From Adineta vaga (lineage: Eukaryota > Rotifera), in assembly GCA_021613535.1 (NCBI GenBank), contig CP075494.1, positions 6,138,001 through 6,202,000 of the forward strand: a stretch of DNA of 64,000 nt, given 5' to 3'. Position 1 is the first letter of the stretch. Every line of letters begins with the position of its first letter. Below the pieces are notes generated by a model. The model was not told where the DNA came from, made no database searches, and saw only the letters and a list, made by a program, of their open reading frames with translations. The position numbers were made by a program, and so were the translations under genes. Below are positions 1 through 14,118 of the stretch, piece by piece.

Positions 1-1402
1 CGTATAAAACTAATCGAACAGATGGTAATATGATTACAAATAAACGTGTACGTTAAATTTATGAAATAAAAGATAAAATTCACGTTTTCAAATGTTTAGT
101 TACGTCAAAATAATAAAAAGAACAAATTTTCGATTGTTAAACATGAGAAATGGGATTATGATGATGACAGTTATATTATGAATGATTTTCAGACAATTGA
201 AACCATTTCAAAACCACAGAGAGAACAATTACAATCACCTTCATATACTCCTGCACAAAAACGACGATGTTCAACAATTGATAATGATCTTTCATCATCA
301 GATGATATCGAAATTCTAAATATCGATGATTTAGATTTTGTTACACCATTTCAAAAGGATCAATCAATTTCATCTCTACAACTAATTACACCAAAATCAA
401 CTACTCGATCTCGACGTCCATCAGTAGCATCATCTATAAATACACCTATTATTCTTTCACCGCCGATTTCGTATGAAACAAATACAAGAATTATTCGATG
501 TATAGCTAACATAGCCAATCCAATAGATGAAGACAAAAAATTACGAATACCAATGTAAGAGAGAGAACAAAACAATCTGTCGATTGAAAATTTTAAGTTG
601 TTCTTTTAGTTCATCAACCGAAACGATCACTACTCTTCGTTATCAAGTGTTAAAACGTTTGTATGACAATTATAATATTTATGCTTGTTTTGTGATACTC
701 TATGATAAACAAGATTGGGAATTAGGAATGTCGGAAAGTGATACAATTCAACTAGCTATTCCAGTTGATGAATCAGATGTAAGTTGTAAATAAAAGATTA
801 TTTTTTTATTATTAAACTAAGAGATTTTAATTCGTAATAGATTCGAGCAATTTATATTGAAAAAGATCCAATAATGATATACGAACAGATTTGTAAAGAA
901 CAATGTTTAGTTGTTTATTCAAATATTCGATTAGTATTAAAGAAGTTTTTCGAAAAACTTGAATTATCTCTTCAACGATTAAGTTTAAAAGTCGATCAAA
1001 CAATTAATATATTAAAAGTTTTCGAAAATTTTATGTTTATCTACTCAATTAATCTTTCAGGTAATTGTTCTATTTTGATTTCATATTTTTTTATTTGATT
1101 TTGTCTTCTATATTAAAGAAAATCATCTAACAGATGAAATATTTGATCAATTAGAAAAATTAACATTAAATCAAACAAAAACATTAAATTTATCAAAAAA
1201 TAAATTTACATCCAATGGTATTCGAACATTATTCGAACGAAAAATCATGGTAAAACTAGTAGAGATTCGAATTATTGATCGAGTTTTCTTTTCTATTTAG
1301 AATAATTTAGTTGTACTCGATTTAACGGGTAATATCGATATTGATTGTATCACAATATTATTTCTTCGAACTCATTTTCCGAATATGACTGTTTATCATT
1401 AA
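1..1402 (+). CDS. TONSL: TONSL (Tonsoku)-like protein, C-terminal part, cut by the window edge
   Basis: This is the 3' end of a gene that begins left of the window. Exons 1-24, 100-554, 610-778, 841-1060, 1119-1249 and 1301-1402 join in one frame to give 366 residues ending at TAA. The order is an acidic, Ser-rich low-complexity stretch, then a segment of about 80 residues that aligns in layout with the ubiquitin-like domain of TONSL, then leucine-rich repeats (NLSENHLTDE, LNLSKNKF, LDLTGN). The spacing of a Tyr/Cys pair, a VDQ motif and the first LRR matches my recollection of vertebrate TONSL. TONSL works with MMS22L in repair of broken replication forks in the nucleus. The TPR and ankyrin parts expected upstream lie outside the window. 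The LRR tail is much shorter than in vertebrates. It could instead be another Ubl-LRR protein. Confidence 0.6.
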
Positions 1403-1716
1403 GTAGAATGAATGTTTTTCAAAGATATGTGAAAGAGAGATTTAACATTGATTTTCAATGTTTTTATTTCATTAAATAGATTTTTTTTCCTACTCAAATT
1501 CATCATAATAGTTACTGCAAGACATTGAATTCGATTGGGCGGAAATGAAGAATGTACGAACAATGAGATACATTACATTTTGCCAGAAGTCATATTATAC
1601 AAAAAGAAAACCCATTAAATGTTCGAAAAGAGTAATAGCCATAGCCTTCTTTCATTTCTTAATATTATTAACAATAGAATAGAAGCAATTCTTTTTATTC
1701 CATAAAATTTCAAATC
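1403..1716. other. Intergenic, AT-rich
   Basis: This holds the presumed 3' flank of the TONSL-like gene and the promoter side of the dynein light chain gene. I see no coding frame or repeat. Confidence 0.6.
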
Positions 1717-2292
1717 ATGACTGAGACAAATGTTAATACAGTTTCAACAGAAACATCTGCTGATGTTCCAACACTGGAAAAACATAATTCAAAAGCACAT
1801 GTTTTCATCCGACGTGGTTCGATCTATCCTGGTATTGGAAGTAGTTTCAATGCTAATATGTTCGCTGCTCGAATGCATCGTCTATCCACACGTAGTTCTA
1901 TTCCTCGTTCGGGCTATGATCGTCGTAATATTCGATATGAAAATTCGTATCAAATGGAACCCGATCAAAGTCATAAAGTTGATATGGATCAATTACGTCG
2001 TGTGGCAACAGATACACTTTCAACAGCTGTTCTTGGTTATCGATATGATGTTCATCGTGCTCGACGATTTTCTTCAAATTTAGCCGAACGAATACGTAAT
2101 GAAATTAAACAATTACCCTACATACGATATAAAATTATTGTTCAAGTCGTTATTGGACAAAGAAAAAGTCAAGGTCTACTTGTTGCTAGTCGATGTTTAT
2201 GGGATGTGAAATTAGATCGTCATTTAACCATTACTAAACAAATAGGAAATGCGTATATAACTGTAACAATTTTTCTTGTCTATAATGAATAA
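1717..2292 (+). CDS. Tctex-type dynein light chain (TCTEX1-domain protein)
   Basis: A single uninterrupted frame of 191 residues with no intron, unusual beside its intron-rich neighbours. The first 80 or so residues are polar and rich in Arg and Ser. Residues from about 85 to the end match the Tctex1 fold: an N-terminal helical part (DQLRRVATDTLSTAVLGYRY), a second helix with FSSNLAERIRNEIKQL, then strands IRYKIIVQVVIGQ, ASRCLWDVKLDRHL and ITVTIFLVYNE. The pattern of a CLWD-like strand and a final strand ending near the C terminus is typical of TCTEX1-domain (DYNLT4/5-like) proteins. These are light chains of cytoplasmic or axonemal dynein. The long N-terminal extension favours the TCTEX1D-type members over classical DYNLT1/3. 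The ATG chosen is the first in frame. Confidence 0.75.
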   Translation: MTETNVNTVSTETSADVPTLEKHNSKAHVFIRRGSIYPGIGSSFNANMFAARMHRLSTRSSIPRSGYDRRNIRYENSYQMEPDQSHKVDMDQLRRVATDTLSTAVLGYRYDVHRARRFSSNLAERIRNEIKQLPYIRYKIIVQVVIGQRKSQGLLVASRCLWDVKLDRHLTITKQIGNAYITVTIFLVYNE

Positions 2293-2672
2293 TTGAAAAA
2301 GTTTGTTTCGCAAAACGAAAATGAAGAATCAAATTTCCACCTACATCAATTGATTGTAGAAATAAACCCGAAGATTTGCTATTTTGAATGAGAAATTAAT
2401 TTCAATATCATGAATAGTAGTACATCGACGCCTTCAGTATCATTTCTTTCCTTCCGTTTTGATTCACAAAAAAAACATTTTTATATCACGATTAAATCAC
2501 TGTCATAAATTGATTTTTTAATCCCTATTCGATATTCATGTATTAAATGTTTATTTGGCATTGATTTAATACAAGGCTATGCAATAATTTCATATAAATA
2601 GATACACAATCGAATATCAGGCACTATTCTGATTATTGATTTCAACAAGTAGCAAGTGTCATTTGCAAAATA
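2293..2672. other. Intergenic, AT-rich
   Basis: 3' flank of the dynein light chain gene and 5' flank of the EGF gene. It has several T and A runs and no coding frame. Confidence 0.6.
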
Positions 2673-4537
2673 ATGATGATGATCATTCAATGGAGTTTTC
2701 TTGTACTAATATTCGTACAAATTCATGCATCGAAATTGGGTTCGATTCGTCAAGCTACGCCGGAGACTTGCGCGAATCCAGACAGTAAGAAAACATTATC
2801 TGTAATCATGGACGAATTTTCGTTTTTCAGTTACTTTTTGTGATTTTATTCGATGTGTGAATGGAACTTGTGTAGAAGATAAAGCAAGTTCTGAATGTTT
2901 TAAATGTCAATGTGAAGCCGGTTTTACAGGCAAACTATGTGAAACAGCATTTGTTCTACGTAATATTTTCTTTATCAATGTTTTTTCTCTGTAATTCTTC
3001 TTTTGTTAATATCTTTTTCTAGCAAGTGAATGCAATCCTGGCTGTCAGAATGGGGGTCAATGTGAACAAACATCTGAAAATACTTTTGTTTGTGTTTGTC
3101 CACCAGAATTCACAGGTAGTCAATGTCAAACATCTCTAGCAGGTATAAAATTTCATAAAAATAAAAAGTATTTGATACTGATTTTCGATTTAGCAACACA
3201 TCCATGTGTAACAATGCCAACAGCTGTTTGTCAAAATGGTGGCACTTGTACAAAAAATGGTGATGAATATCTTTGCAATTGTGTAGTAGGATGGGGTGGA
3301 AAAAATTGTCAAACACAAGAAAGTATGTTGTAGTTAAAAAAAAAGATAAGGAAAATAATGATTTATGTTCAGCTGTTACACAATGTGAAGCAAACACCTG
3401 TGGAGAACATGGTACTTGTATTCAAGCTGTTACACCAAATGGACCGGCTGTATTTTGTATTTGTGAAAATCAATGGACAGGCAAATTTTGTGATGTAAAC
3501 ATCGATGGTAAAATGAATTCTTTTAGATCATATCTGTAAACATCTTAGTTTCAATGTTTTGAAGACAAATGTCCTACTGGATTTTGTGCATCTGGTGGTA
3601 CTTGTGTAGTCATTCAAAACATGCCAACGTGTCGATGTCCACCAACATATACAGGTATACGATGTGAAACGCTTCTTGGAACAAATATAACGACTACACT
3701 TACGACACCAACAATCACTACAGTAACAGGAACAACAACGACAACAACTCGTGGAACTTTGACACAAGGTAAAGCAAATTTTTCGATAGAATATTTTAAT
3801 TGTTTTGCTTTTTTGATAGTTCCTGGCAGTTGCTCTACTAAACCATGTTTAAATGGTGGTTCATGTTTTAATACAGGGGATAGTTTTGTATGCTTATGTA
3901 ATCAACTATGGACAGGTCCAACATGTGCTATTTCAAACCCAGCAACAATAACAACTACCCCATCCAGTAGGATAATTTCATTGTTCCATATTGTCACTGA
4001 CTTCTTCTCTCATAGGTATTGATGCATGTGCCTCAAATCCATGTAGCAATGGAGGTTCATGTTTTAAACAAATAAATGTTGGTTTTGTTTGTTTTTGTAC
4101 GTCCGCTTTTACTGGTCCGACATGTACTATACCAAGAACAACAACTCCTGCAACGACAGTAACAAACTCTAGTAAGAACTCTATAGAATTATTTTTTTAA
4201 ATTATTATATCCTTTTTTAGCTTCAATAAAATGTGTAAATCAACCGTGTCAAAATGGAGGTACATGTTACAATACTGGTGACTCATATTTTTGCTTTTGT
4301 GGATCAAAGAATGGTTTTACTGGTAAAAATTGTGAAACATCTATTTCTGGTTTATCATCAAGTATGAGAAATTATTATTTCCTTTTCCAATAAATTAAAT
4401 TATAATTATCTATTTTGTTAAAAGATTGTCCATTAAATTGTTCACCAGGTCATTGTGTATCTACTGGTGGCAATCAAAATGCCTATGCTTGTATGTGTAA
4501 TGGTATTTTAAATCCAACAAGTTGTTCAACAAAATAA
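2673..4537 (+). CDS. Secreted EGF-repeat protein with Thr-rich linkers
   Basis: Ten exons (2673-2784, 2831-2959, 3023-3142, 3194-3322, 3373-3507, 3565-3768, 3820-3966, 4016-4171, 4221-4361, 4425-4537) encode 461 residues. Exon 1 gives a signal peptide (MMMIIQWSFLVLIFVQIHA). Exons 2 to 9 each encode one EGF-like module with six Cys, usually of the form C-x-NGG-x-C ... C-x-C ... GF/WTG-x-x-C. Exon 10 holds a last shortened module. Every intron is phase 1 and every internal exon is a multiple of three. Thr-rich linkers follow modules 5, 6 and 7 and may carry O-glycans. No transmembrane segment or GPI signal is visible, so secretion is likely. A candidate poly(A) signal is at 4599-4604. The family is otherwise unrecognised; Notch-like ligand or receptor features are absent. 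Confidence 0.85.
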
Positions 4538-5714
4538 TACCATCAGTAAAAGAAGACAAGATATACATCAGTTTTATGTCTTGATAATAATCTTTTAAAA
4601 TAAATACTTTATCTATAAACTTTGTTTGATCATATGTGAAGAGAAACAGTAAGAAGTTAAGATTTTATCAAATGTATATCGATACTATGTCTTAGTCTAT
4701 AATCATGTATATTTGATTCATTGTTTTGTGTACTATTCATGATAGTATGATACATCATTGTCAGATAAATTGAAGTATTCGTTTGATTTTGACAAGGAAG
4801 AGAATATCGGTAAAAAACCGAGATTAAATGATGCATAAGTAACAAACAATGAGATTGTCTTTGAAATTAGCTGTCAATTATGAAAATATTTATGATATAT
4901 ATATATATATATATATATCACAGGTGTAACTTGGATATTTTATTTCGTCATGATATATTGAAAAAGAATAAATCATTGACATCAGACTGATATTTATTTC
5001 TAAACGAAGCGAAATTTTTTTTTAATGAGAAATCATTGGATGATCAAGGTCTTGTTTTTCATAATAAAGATAAAATCATTCGACACTTCTTTTTCTATAC
5101 AAATGATCAGCAAACAATTTTATTGGGCAAAGAAAACGAAAAGAGAACTCATTCAACTTGTATTCTTATCATATCATCAACATTAACTGTTATGATGCTA
5201 TTATTATTTCCATTAAGAAGTATAATTATGTTGTCTATAAGTATTTCAAACAACTTTGTTCATATGAATACGTTTACATTCATCGATCTGATGGAATTTT
5301 CAATTATTTCTTTTTTCGATTAAAAGAAATGACGAAAAAAAAACTTCCATTACATAATTAATAAATGTATCAATTAAAACTATTACTGCGCAAAAAATAG
5401 TGTAATTACACATCGGTTATTATTTTCTCCTTCAGTTGATTTGCACATATTTTTAGGCTATATATTCATGTATATATCGATCCAACTTCATCGGGTATAT
5501 TTATAAATGTTTTCAATTTTTTCCACCTTTTTTTCATAATATCATAACTATTTCCTTATTTCCCTCTCTCTGTCTCTTTTTCTACATAGAAAACAAAAAT
5601 CACATACATATCATTCACATCTAATCAGTCATGCGTAGAGGAAAAAGAATAATATTTTACTGTAATATACAATCGTCAAATATATCTTGGAAAGTTTAAT
5701 GTAAACAAGGAAAT
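4538..5714. other. Intergenic with a (TA)n tract; no supported gene
   Basis: About 1.2 kb. It holds the 3' flank of the EGF gene, a dinucleotide repeat at 4895-4918, and overlapping short frames at 5036-5361 without splice support, domain or homologue that I can recognise. The last 150 bp lead to the CABIT-like gene. Confidence 0.5.
4895..4918. repeat. (AT)12 dinucleotide microsatellite
   Basis: Perfect alternating AT run read directly from the sequence. Confidence 0.9.
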
Positions 5715-7324
5715 ATGTCTCTTCGTGAAGAAATTATTTCTCAATGTATTTGGAGTGATACATACAGTTCATTAAAACATATTCTGAAACGAACAGCAAA
5801 TCAACTACCATTGTTAGTATCATTTACGGATACAGATGATACGGATGAAACAACGAATGATGAACATATCAATCAAACAGTATTATTTTTTGATCGAACA
5901 ATTTCAAATAAAATATTATTTACACCCTTAAAACCATTAGACGATCAGAATAATCAATTCGAAATTCATCCACGTCATTGTATATTTGCAACTACTGATT
6001 TATTTAAAGGTAAAAAGAATATTATTTACCAAGAAAAACATTGATGTATAATATATTCATTTAGGTTTATTTGAATTTGTTCTCAATGGTCAACGTTGTA
6101 GTAAAATCTTTCCAAATCTTCAACAATTAGTCGATTTTGCTGCTCGTCGAAAATGTTCAACTTTATTCATGTCTCGAGATCGTGCACAATGTTATTATCT
6201 CGAACCAAATTCAACAACTTGGTCAAGTAAAAAATATACTCAAGGAGCATTTTTTCAAGCTCAACGTATTCATCATCCTACTGAAACTAACTCACATGAA
6301 TCTCAACGAAATCATAATAATGATTATTTGGAATGTTTAGATGAAGATGGTTATACTGTATTTTTGAAACTAAATCATCCCGGTCGATATTCACTTATTG
6401 CCACGTCTGTTGAACAACAAGAAAATCAACCGGAATTATTTCTTCATTCAACTCAAACGACAAACATTGGACAAATAATTAAAAATTTAACATTTGAAAA
6501 TAATGAGAATAAGAATAATAATTGTATTCGACTTGTTCGTGCTTGTGTTCCACATAATTTTCATTGTCAACATTTACAATTTGTTCGTCAACATACACAT
6601 GATGTCTTAGTTGGATTAACAGAAGAAAATCTTGTTATTGAATGGAATCTTGAAAGTCATGCGCCCTGTCGATATGCAACAAATTTAAATGAAATTCTCA
6701 ATAAATTATCGGGAACATGGGATGAACAAGCTTTAGAAAGTTATATTGGTCAAGCACGAACAAATTATCGAGAAAATTTTCAACATGATTTGCAATTAGT
6801 TTCGACAAGAGATTGGACAGCATTTTTTCAATATTGGAAATGGACCGGCGATTTTCATCAAACGGAAAAAGAAGAAAAAAGTATACCATATCAAAGTCGA
6901 CATCGATTTCATTTAGTTGCATCATTACAAGTTTGATTATTGAACTTTCTCTTCTATGTTGATCTTATTATTTGAATTATTTTAGGATCTTGCTGCTGAT
7001 CCCGAATTACTTATTGCAGAATTACACAAGAAAACACATCAACAACGTCGTGCTAGTAATCAATCTCAACTCGAAAATCAGCCAAAACCAATATCAAAAC
7101 CTCTCACACATAAACAACGAAATTTTCTACTAGAAATGCCGAAACTTCTTGCAAAATCACATCGCCTGAAGAAAGAACGAATGTCACTGCCAAATCGTAA
7201 GCCAACGAAATTATTGGTAACAAATAGTGATACACCATTTGATAATAGTCTTTATGAATCCAATCAACATCATCATTTAACACAATCGAATGTACCAAAA
7301 CATAATTCTCGTCGTACACAATGA
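5715..7324 (+). CDS. Probable CABIT-domain protein (GAREM/THEMIS/Serrano-like)
   Basis: Three exons (5715-6009, 6065-6930, 6986-7324) encode 499 residues. The N-terminal 330 or so residues resemble a CABIT module: an opening W-S-x-x-x-x-x-L followed by a hydrophobic LPLLV strand, a central turn ending in LFEFVLNG, and a later half with DEDGYTVFLKLNHPGRYSLIA, which recalls the CABIT signature in which a Phe/Leu-Pro or Leu strand precedes P/K-G-x-F/Y-S. A second copy-like segment with a C-x-x-H-C-x-H pattern follows. The C-terminal 110 residues are basic and disordered. CABIT proteins act as intracellular signalling adaptors. The match is by pattern only and may be wrong; the frame, splicing and length are solid. 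A candidate poly(A) signal is at 7365-7370, and the gene converges on PP2A copy A. Confidence 0.5.
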
Positions 7325-7524
7325 AAAGAAAAGAAATTATATTTATGTTGATTTTTTAATGTATAATAAAGAAATGTGTCAATGACATAAATGTGTTTTT
7401 TTTGCACTCTCTCACTCTCGCACATACACATACTCTCTCTCGCTTTTTCTCTTTCGCACAAACTCATTTATTAATCAGCACGCGTGTACTATATATAAGA
7501 GAGAACAAATCCTATTCATATCGA

Positions 7525-8975
<1,451 letters not shown>

Positions 8976-9529
8976 TGGAAATATGTATTCGATTGTTTAA
9001 TAAAAAAACATTTTAAGAATCAAAAAAGAAATCTGAAATAAAGAAGAACGTTTTGTGACATATCGTGAGAGATGATAATTAACATTTGTGTTTCGTCTCT
9101 CTTCTCTCATCACGATGGAAACAAACTCATCGAGTAGAAGGAAGATGAGATCATCTCACGCGAGTTAAACGGCCTGATAAAAATACACGTATAGATACAC
9201 ATTGAGTATAACGGAGAAATGAGAGGAAACGTCAGAAAAATTGCAGCTGAGAAAAAAAAGATGGTATATACACAATAATCTAATCCTTTATTGACATGTA
9301 TAGTAAGTGTCAGAACTTGATAATCCTCTTTTATGGTGGACACGAGGAGACTGATCAGTATATTGAGTGAGACCATTTCTAATTAACTATTTTAAAGTCT
9401 CAAAAGTTTCTATAACAGCGTTTGTTTCTCGTGTTTTAGTTTCGGTCTCTAAAAACAGTCCTCATCGATTACGTAGTTACAGCGAAATATAACGTGAAAG
9501 AACTTATATTAGTTATTCGCAATAGCTGT
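8976..9529. other. Intergenic between PP2A copies A and B; left part duplicated
   Basis: Positions 8976-9135 are the 5' flank of copy A and are identical to 11766-11925 upstream of copy B. The rest, to the stop codon of copy B, has no frame I can support. Confidence 0.7.
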
Positions 9530-11765
9530 TCAGAGAAAAAAGTCGCATCTTTTAGGTTTTACATGTGGTTTACCACTGTTTGAGGATGGATCAAATTGAA
9601 GAAAAGAGCATTTCAACGAATCATCAAGCTCCATAACTGCTGCCTCGTTACCACAATGGTAACAATAGTTTGGTGCTGAAAAGATCGTCACAAGATTTTT
9701 CTCGTGACACCAGTTAAAACCTTCCATAACCAATTGATGAGCACGAGAGATAAAGCGAATACCGTTTGTATGATTGAATGTTTCGGAAATATCTTGACCA
9801 AACGAGAAACTAGAACGCAATATTGAAATCTGCCAACCATCTCGATCATCTGGATCTGACCTAAAATTTTAAAAGAATATTTAATGTAAAGTTTTCTATC
9901 TGACTAAGATTAACTGTGACACATGAATATGGGGCGAATATTTTCTAAACGACATTATCTTAAAATTGATACCAATGCCATTTCCACTGGAGACCTCATA
10001 GTTAGATTATTCATGTAACAATAATTTCTTATTCTCTTTTACAAATTTTTATCGTATAATATTTTGATCGTTCTTATGATTTGTTCAATTCCGACAGTTA
10101 TCCTTTCAAAAAGCATTCCTTTTCGTAGAAAATCCAGATACTTATAAGAACGCCTTCGAATTTGTTTTCCTACAGATATAATTTAGCCGCTAGACGTATC
10201 GTAATACATGCTACAATTCTTTGACGGCGAAACTATCATCGGCACTTACAGAAAAAAAGAGTACAACTGGTACGTTGTAATGTGAAGAAGGAGAAATGTA
10301 TATCAATCGCGTCGCTCATCACGCATCTCTCAACAAATTAAAAGGAAGTCGAATATTACAGGGAATTATATTTCATCTTAGGTGATTCAAATAGATGAAT
10401 ATTTCTTATTTACCATAATAGATCACACATGGGTCCTTCATGTGGTACTTCTTGAATTCGATCCAATGCTCGAATATGATCCAATGTATCGATCGATGGA
10501 CTAAGTCCACCATGTAGACAAAAGATTTGATTATCGACGATTGCCGTCAATGGTAGATAATCGAATAAGTCAGTAAAGTATTTCCAAACATTGGCATCGC
10601 CATATTTTCTCAAGCATTCATCATAGAATCCATAGACTTGTGTGATCTGTCGAGATTCATGATTACCACGAAGAATAGTGATACGATCTTTGTAGCGAAC
10701 TTTGAGTGCCACTAGTAATGTAACTGTTTCAACTGAATGATACCCACGATTAACATAATCTCCCATGAAAAGAAAGTTTGTATCAGGTACATCGCCAGCG
10801 TTTTTAAAAAGTTCCAGTAAATCATAGAATTGGCCCTAACAACATATATTGAATAATATTTTTCAGAGATTTGCAATCTTCTCTAATCGTAGTTTTTGAA
10901 AGTATATGGTATTAGGAATACAAATATATGAAAAGATCGATCTTATTAGGGCCTGATTTTCTTGTCTCGGGCAATGAATACGATTTCGCATAGAAGTACT
11001 AGAATTGATACTTCGCTGAAAATAAAATTATAACCCATGAGAATACGAAAAGTAACATGATGGACATGAGATTCTAAGACACGACATCTATCCATTTAGT
11101 TCCTTATCTACAAAAAAAGGTGTATATTCAGATGAGCACGCATCCTTTTATGACAGATATCTATTTTACGAAAAATATTTTCGGTAGGACAATCAAACAA
11201 ATACCAGCTCACAAAAGTTCAACATTATATACTAAGTTAAACAAATGGACTACATCAATCTACAACTACATTGGTCGCTAAAAAATGCCATTTTTGCTGA
11301 AACTACAAAATCTCTCTGAATTCGTATTGTATTCCTACTTAATCAATTCTAATACAATTCTACCTCTGATTCCTATGAATAAATCTTCTAGCTATATAAA
11401 GTTTATAAATTGCTTCAATAAGATCTCTTCTCATTAATCTCTCCAAGCATTTTGAAACACTATAAAGACTACTTGACCTTTCAAATATGAAACTCTTCAT
11501 CATTCTTCCTTCTATAATCTTCGACAATCAAACAATCGAAAATGAAACTACTCACATGAACATCACCACAAACAGTCACCGGACATTTGACTTCTTGTAC
11601 ATTTGATTCCTTTGAGAGAATATCTTTCGCTTGTTCGCATAAATATTTAATATGATTTTCTTGTAAGGGTTTACATTCCTTCAGTTGTTCGATCCACGTG
11701 TCAAGTTCTTTGGATGAATATTGTCCAGATTTGTTTTCTTCGCCGATTCTTGATTGTACAGTCAT
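9530..11765 (-). CDS. PP2A catalytic subunit-like, copy B, probable pseudophosphatase
   Basis: Exons in transcript order are 11556-11765, 10414-10835 and 9530-9860, giving an intact 320-residue frame. Fold motifs [24 protein letters not shown] and SAPNYCY remain. Several invariant residues are changed: GDYVDRG reads GDYVNRG (Asp88 to Asn in human numbering), and the SPRGAGY loop reads SILRSSF, replacing the phosphate-binding Arg214 by Leu. CYRCGN reads CYHCGN. The tail ends KRCDFFL, so the residues matching Thr304 and Tyr307 are Arg and Phe, while the terminal Leu is kept. The intron that separates exons 3 and 4 in copies A and C is missing. Introns 1 and 2 are long (720 and 553 bp). Exon 1 is identical to copy A; most of exon 2 is nearly so. 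It could be a regulator that binds PP2A partners without catalysis, or an early pseudogene. Confidence 0.85.
10414..10770 (-). repeat. Homogenised tract in exon 2 of copy B
   Basis: About 357 bp match 7982-8338 of copy A with about five differences. The match stops sharply at 10770, beyond which the first 65 bp of exon 2 are clearly diverged. One of the five differences is the G to A change that turns GDYVDRG into GDYVNRG. Confidence 0.8.
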
Positions 11766-11925
11766 TGGAAATATGTATTCGATTGTTTAATAAAAAAACA
11801 TTTTAAGAATCAAAAAAGAAATCTGAAATAAAGAAGAACGTTTTGTGACATATCGTGAGAGATGATAATTAACATTTGTGTTTCGTCTCTCTTCTCTCAT
11901 CACGATGGAAACAAACTCATCGAGT
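11467..11925 (-). repeat. Duplicated block, exon 1 plus 5' flank, unit 2
   Basis: Partner of 8677-9135. Identity ends abruptly at 11925, where the two flanks begin to differ. Confidence 0.9.
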
Positions 11926-12484
11926 GAAAGAAAGAAGAAATTACCTCACAAGAAGCATACTACTGCAAGTTTTCTGTTCAAAAGATATTTTCATAGTCTG
12001 AGGATTTCATATAAAAAAAAACGTCTGAAGGAAAAAAAACTCCACAAAGAAAAACGTTTCCAGGTTTATTTATATGGATATGTACGAAAAAGAAAAAATA
12101 AGAAGTGATTCACTGAAAGTGTCATTCAACTAGTACTCGTAAAACTACACACATATCAAAAAAGAATACTATGTATAGTAACGAACGTAAGTTAAATAAA
12201 AGGAAATAAATTGATCATCATTAGTTTTATCTTCGTTTCATAGGTAGAAATTAAGAAGAGAAAAAAAATATCATAATAAAGACACACACTCACATACACG
12301 TATAGAGCAATTGAATCTCACAAGGAATAAATAGCATTCGAAATGCGCATTTCTTAATTGGACAAAAAGGATAATAGATAGAGAGGAAAATTTTACCTAA
12401 GAAAAAGACAACATGGCATGTATACAATAATCTAAGACGAGAGACGAAATGTTGTATTTTTGATTTGTTATACTCAGAAGTTAA
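11766..12484. other. Intergenic between PP2A copies B and C
   Basis: The first 160 bp are the duplicated 5' flank of copy B. The rest is A-rich. A Lys-rich plus-strand frame at 11878-12108 has no support. Confidence 0.6.
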
Positions 12485-13601
<1,117 letters not shown>

Positions 13602-14118
13602 TCTTTTGTTTATTCAAGTCTATCTGAAAAATTCATGAAGAAATAATTCAATAGTATTTTCATCGGCTGATGATAGAAGTAAACAAAGGTGTAAACGAAT
13701 GAACGAGAAATATTTTTTTCTTTCAATATGACAATGTCTCACCATTGGATACTGATAAAAGTCTTCAATTAATTAGAGAATAATTAGAACAACGAAGAAA
13801 AACATTCTCTTACTTTCTATATATGTTTTTATGATTATTAATATAATTTTCTAATTAATAATAGATGTCGCTAATATCGATATCAGATTTCATTTGCAAT
13901 CGATTTAAGATAATCAAGAAAAATAATCAAATGTTTGAGATTCACCAATATGATTATTTTCTAAACAAAATACAACGAAGGCTGTCATCGAAACATACGC
14001 AACGTTATTAAGAAATGGCGACTAGAATTTGAATCCCTTGTGGTTACAATAAGCAACTTATATTTATTTTCGTTGTCGGCTGCATTATTTCAATCACCTT
14101 CGCACAAGTAAAGTAGAA
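13602..14118. other. Divergent intergenic region between PP2A copy C and SPATA6
   Basis: 517 bp between two start codons on opposite strands, so it should hold both promoters. It is AT-rich, with no coding frame or repeat that I can support. Confidence 0.6.

Noticed and set aside
360-575. Minus-strand frame over the TONSL-like gene
   Set aside because: Shadow of the spliced plus-strand gene.
5036-5361. Overlapping plus-strand frames of 67-95 residues between the EGF and CABIT-like genes
   Set aside because: No domain, no splice partner that extends them, and an AT-driven composition. Possibly a decayed gene, but nothing shows it.
9530-11765. PP2A copy B as a processed retrocopy
   Set aside because: It keeps introns 1 and 2 at the same places as its neighbours.
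11878-12108. Lys-rich plus-strand frame upstream of PP2A copy B
   Set aside because: It begins in the duplicated 5' flank and is Lys-rich only because the DNA is A-rich. The matching frame in the other copy of the block is not kept.
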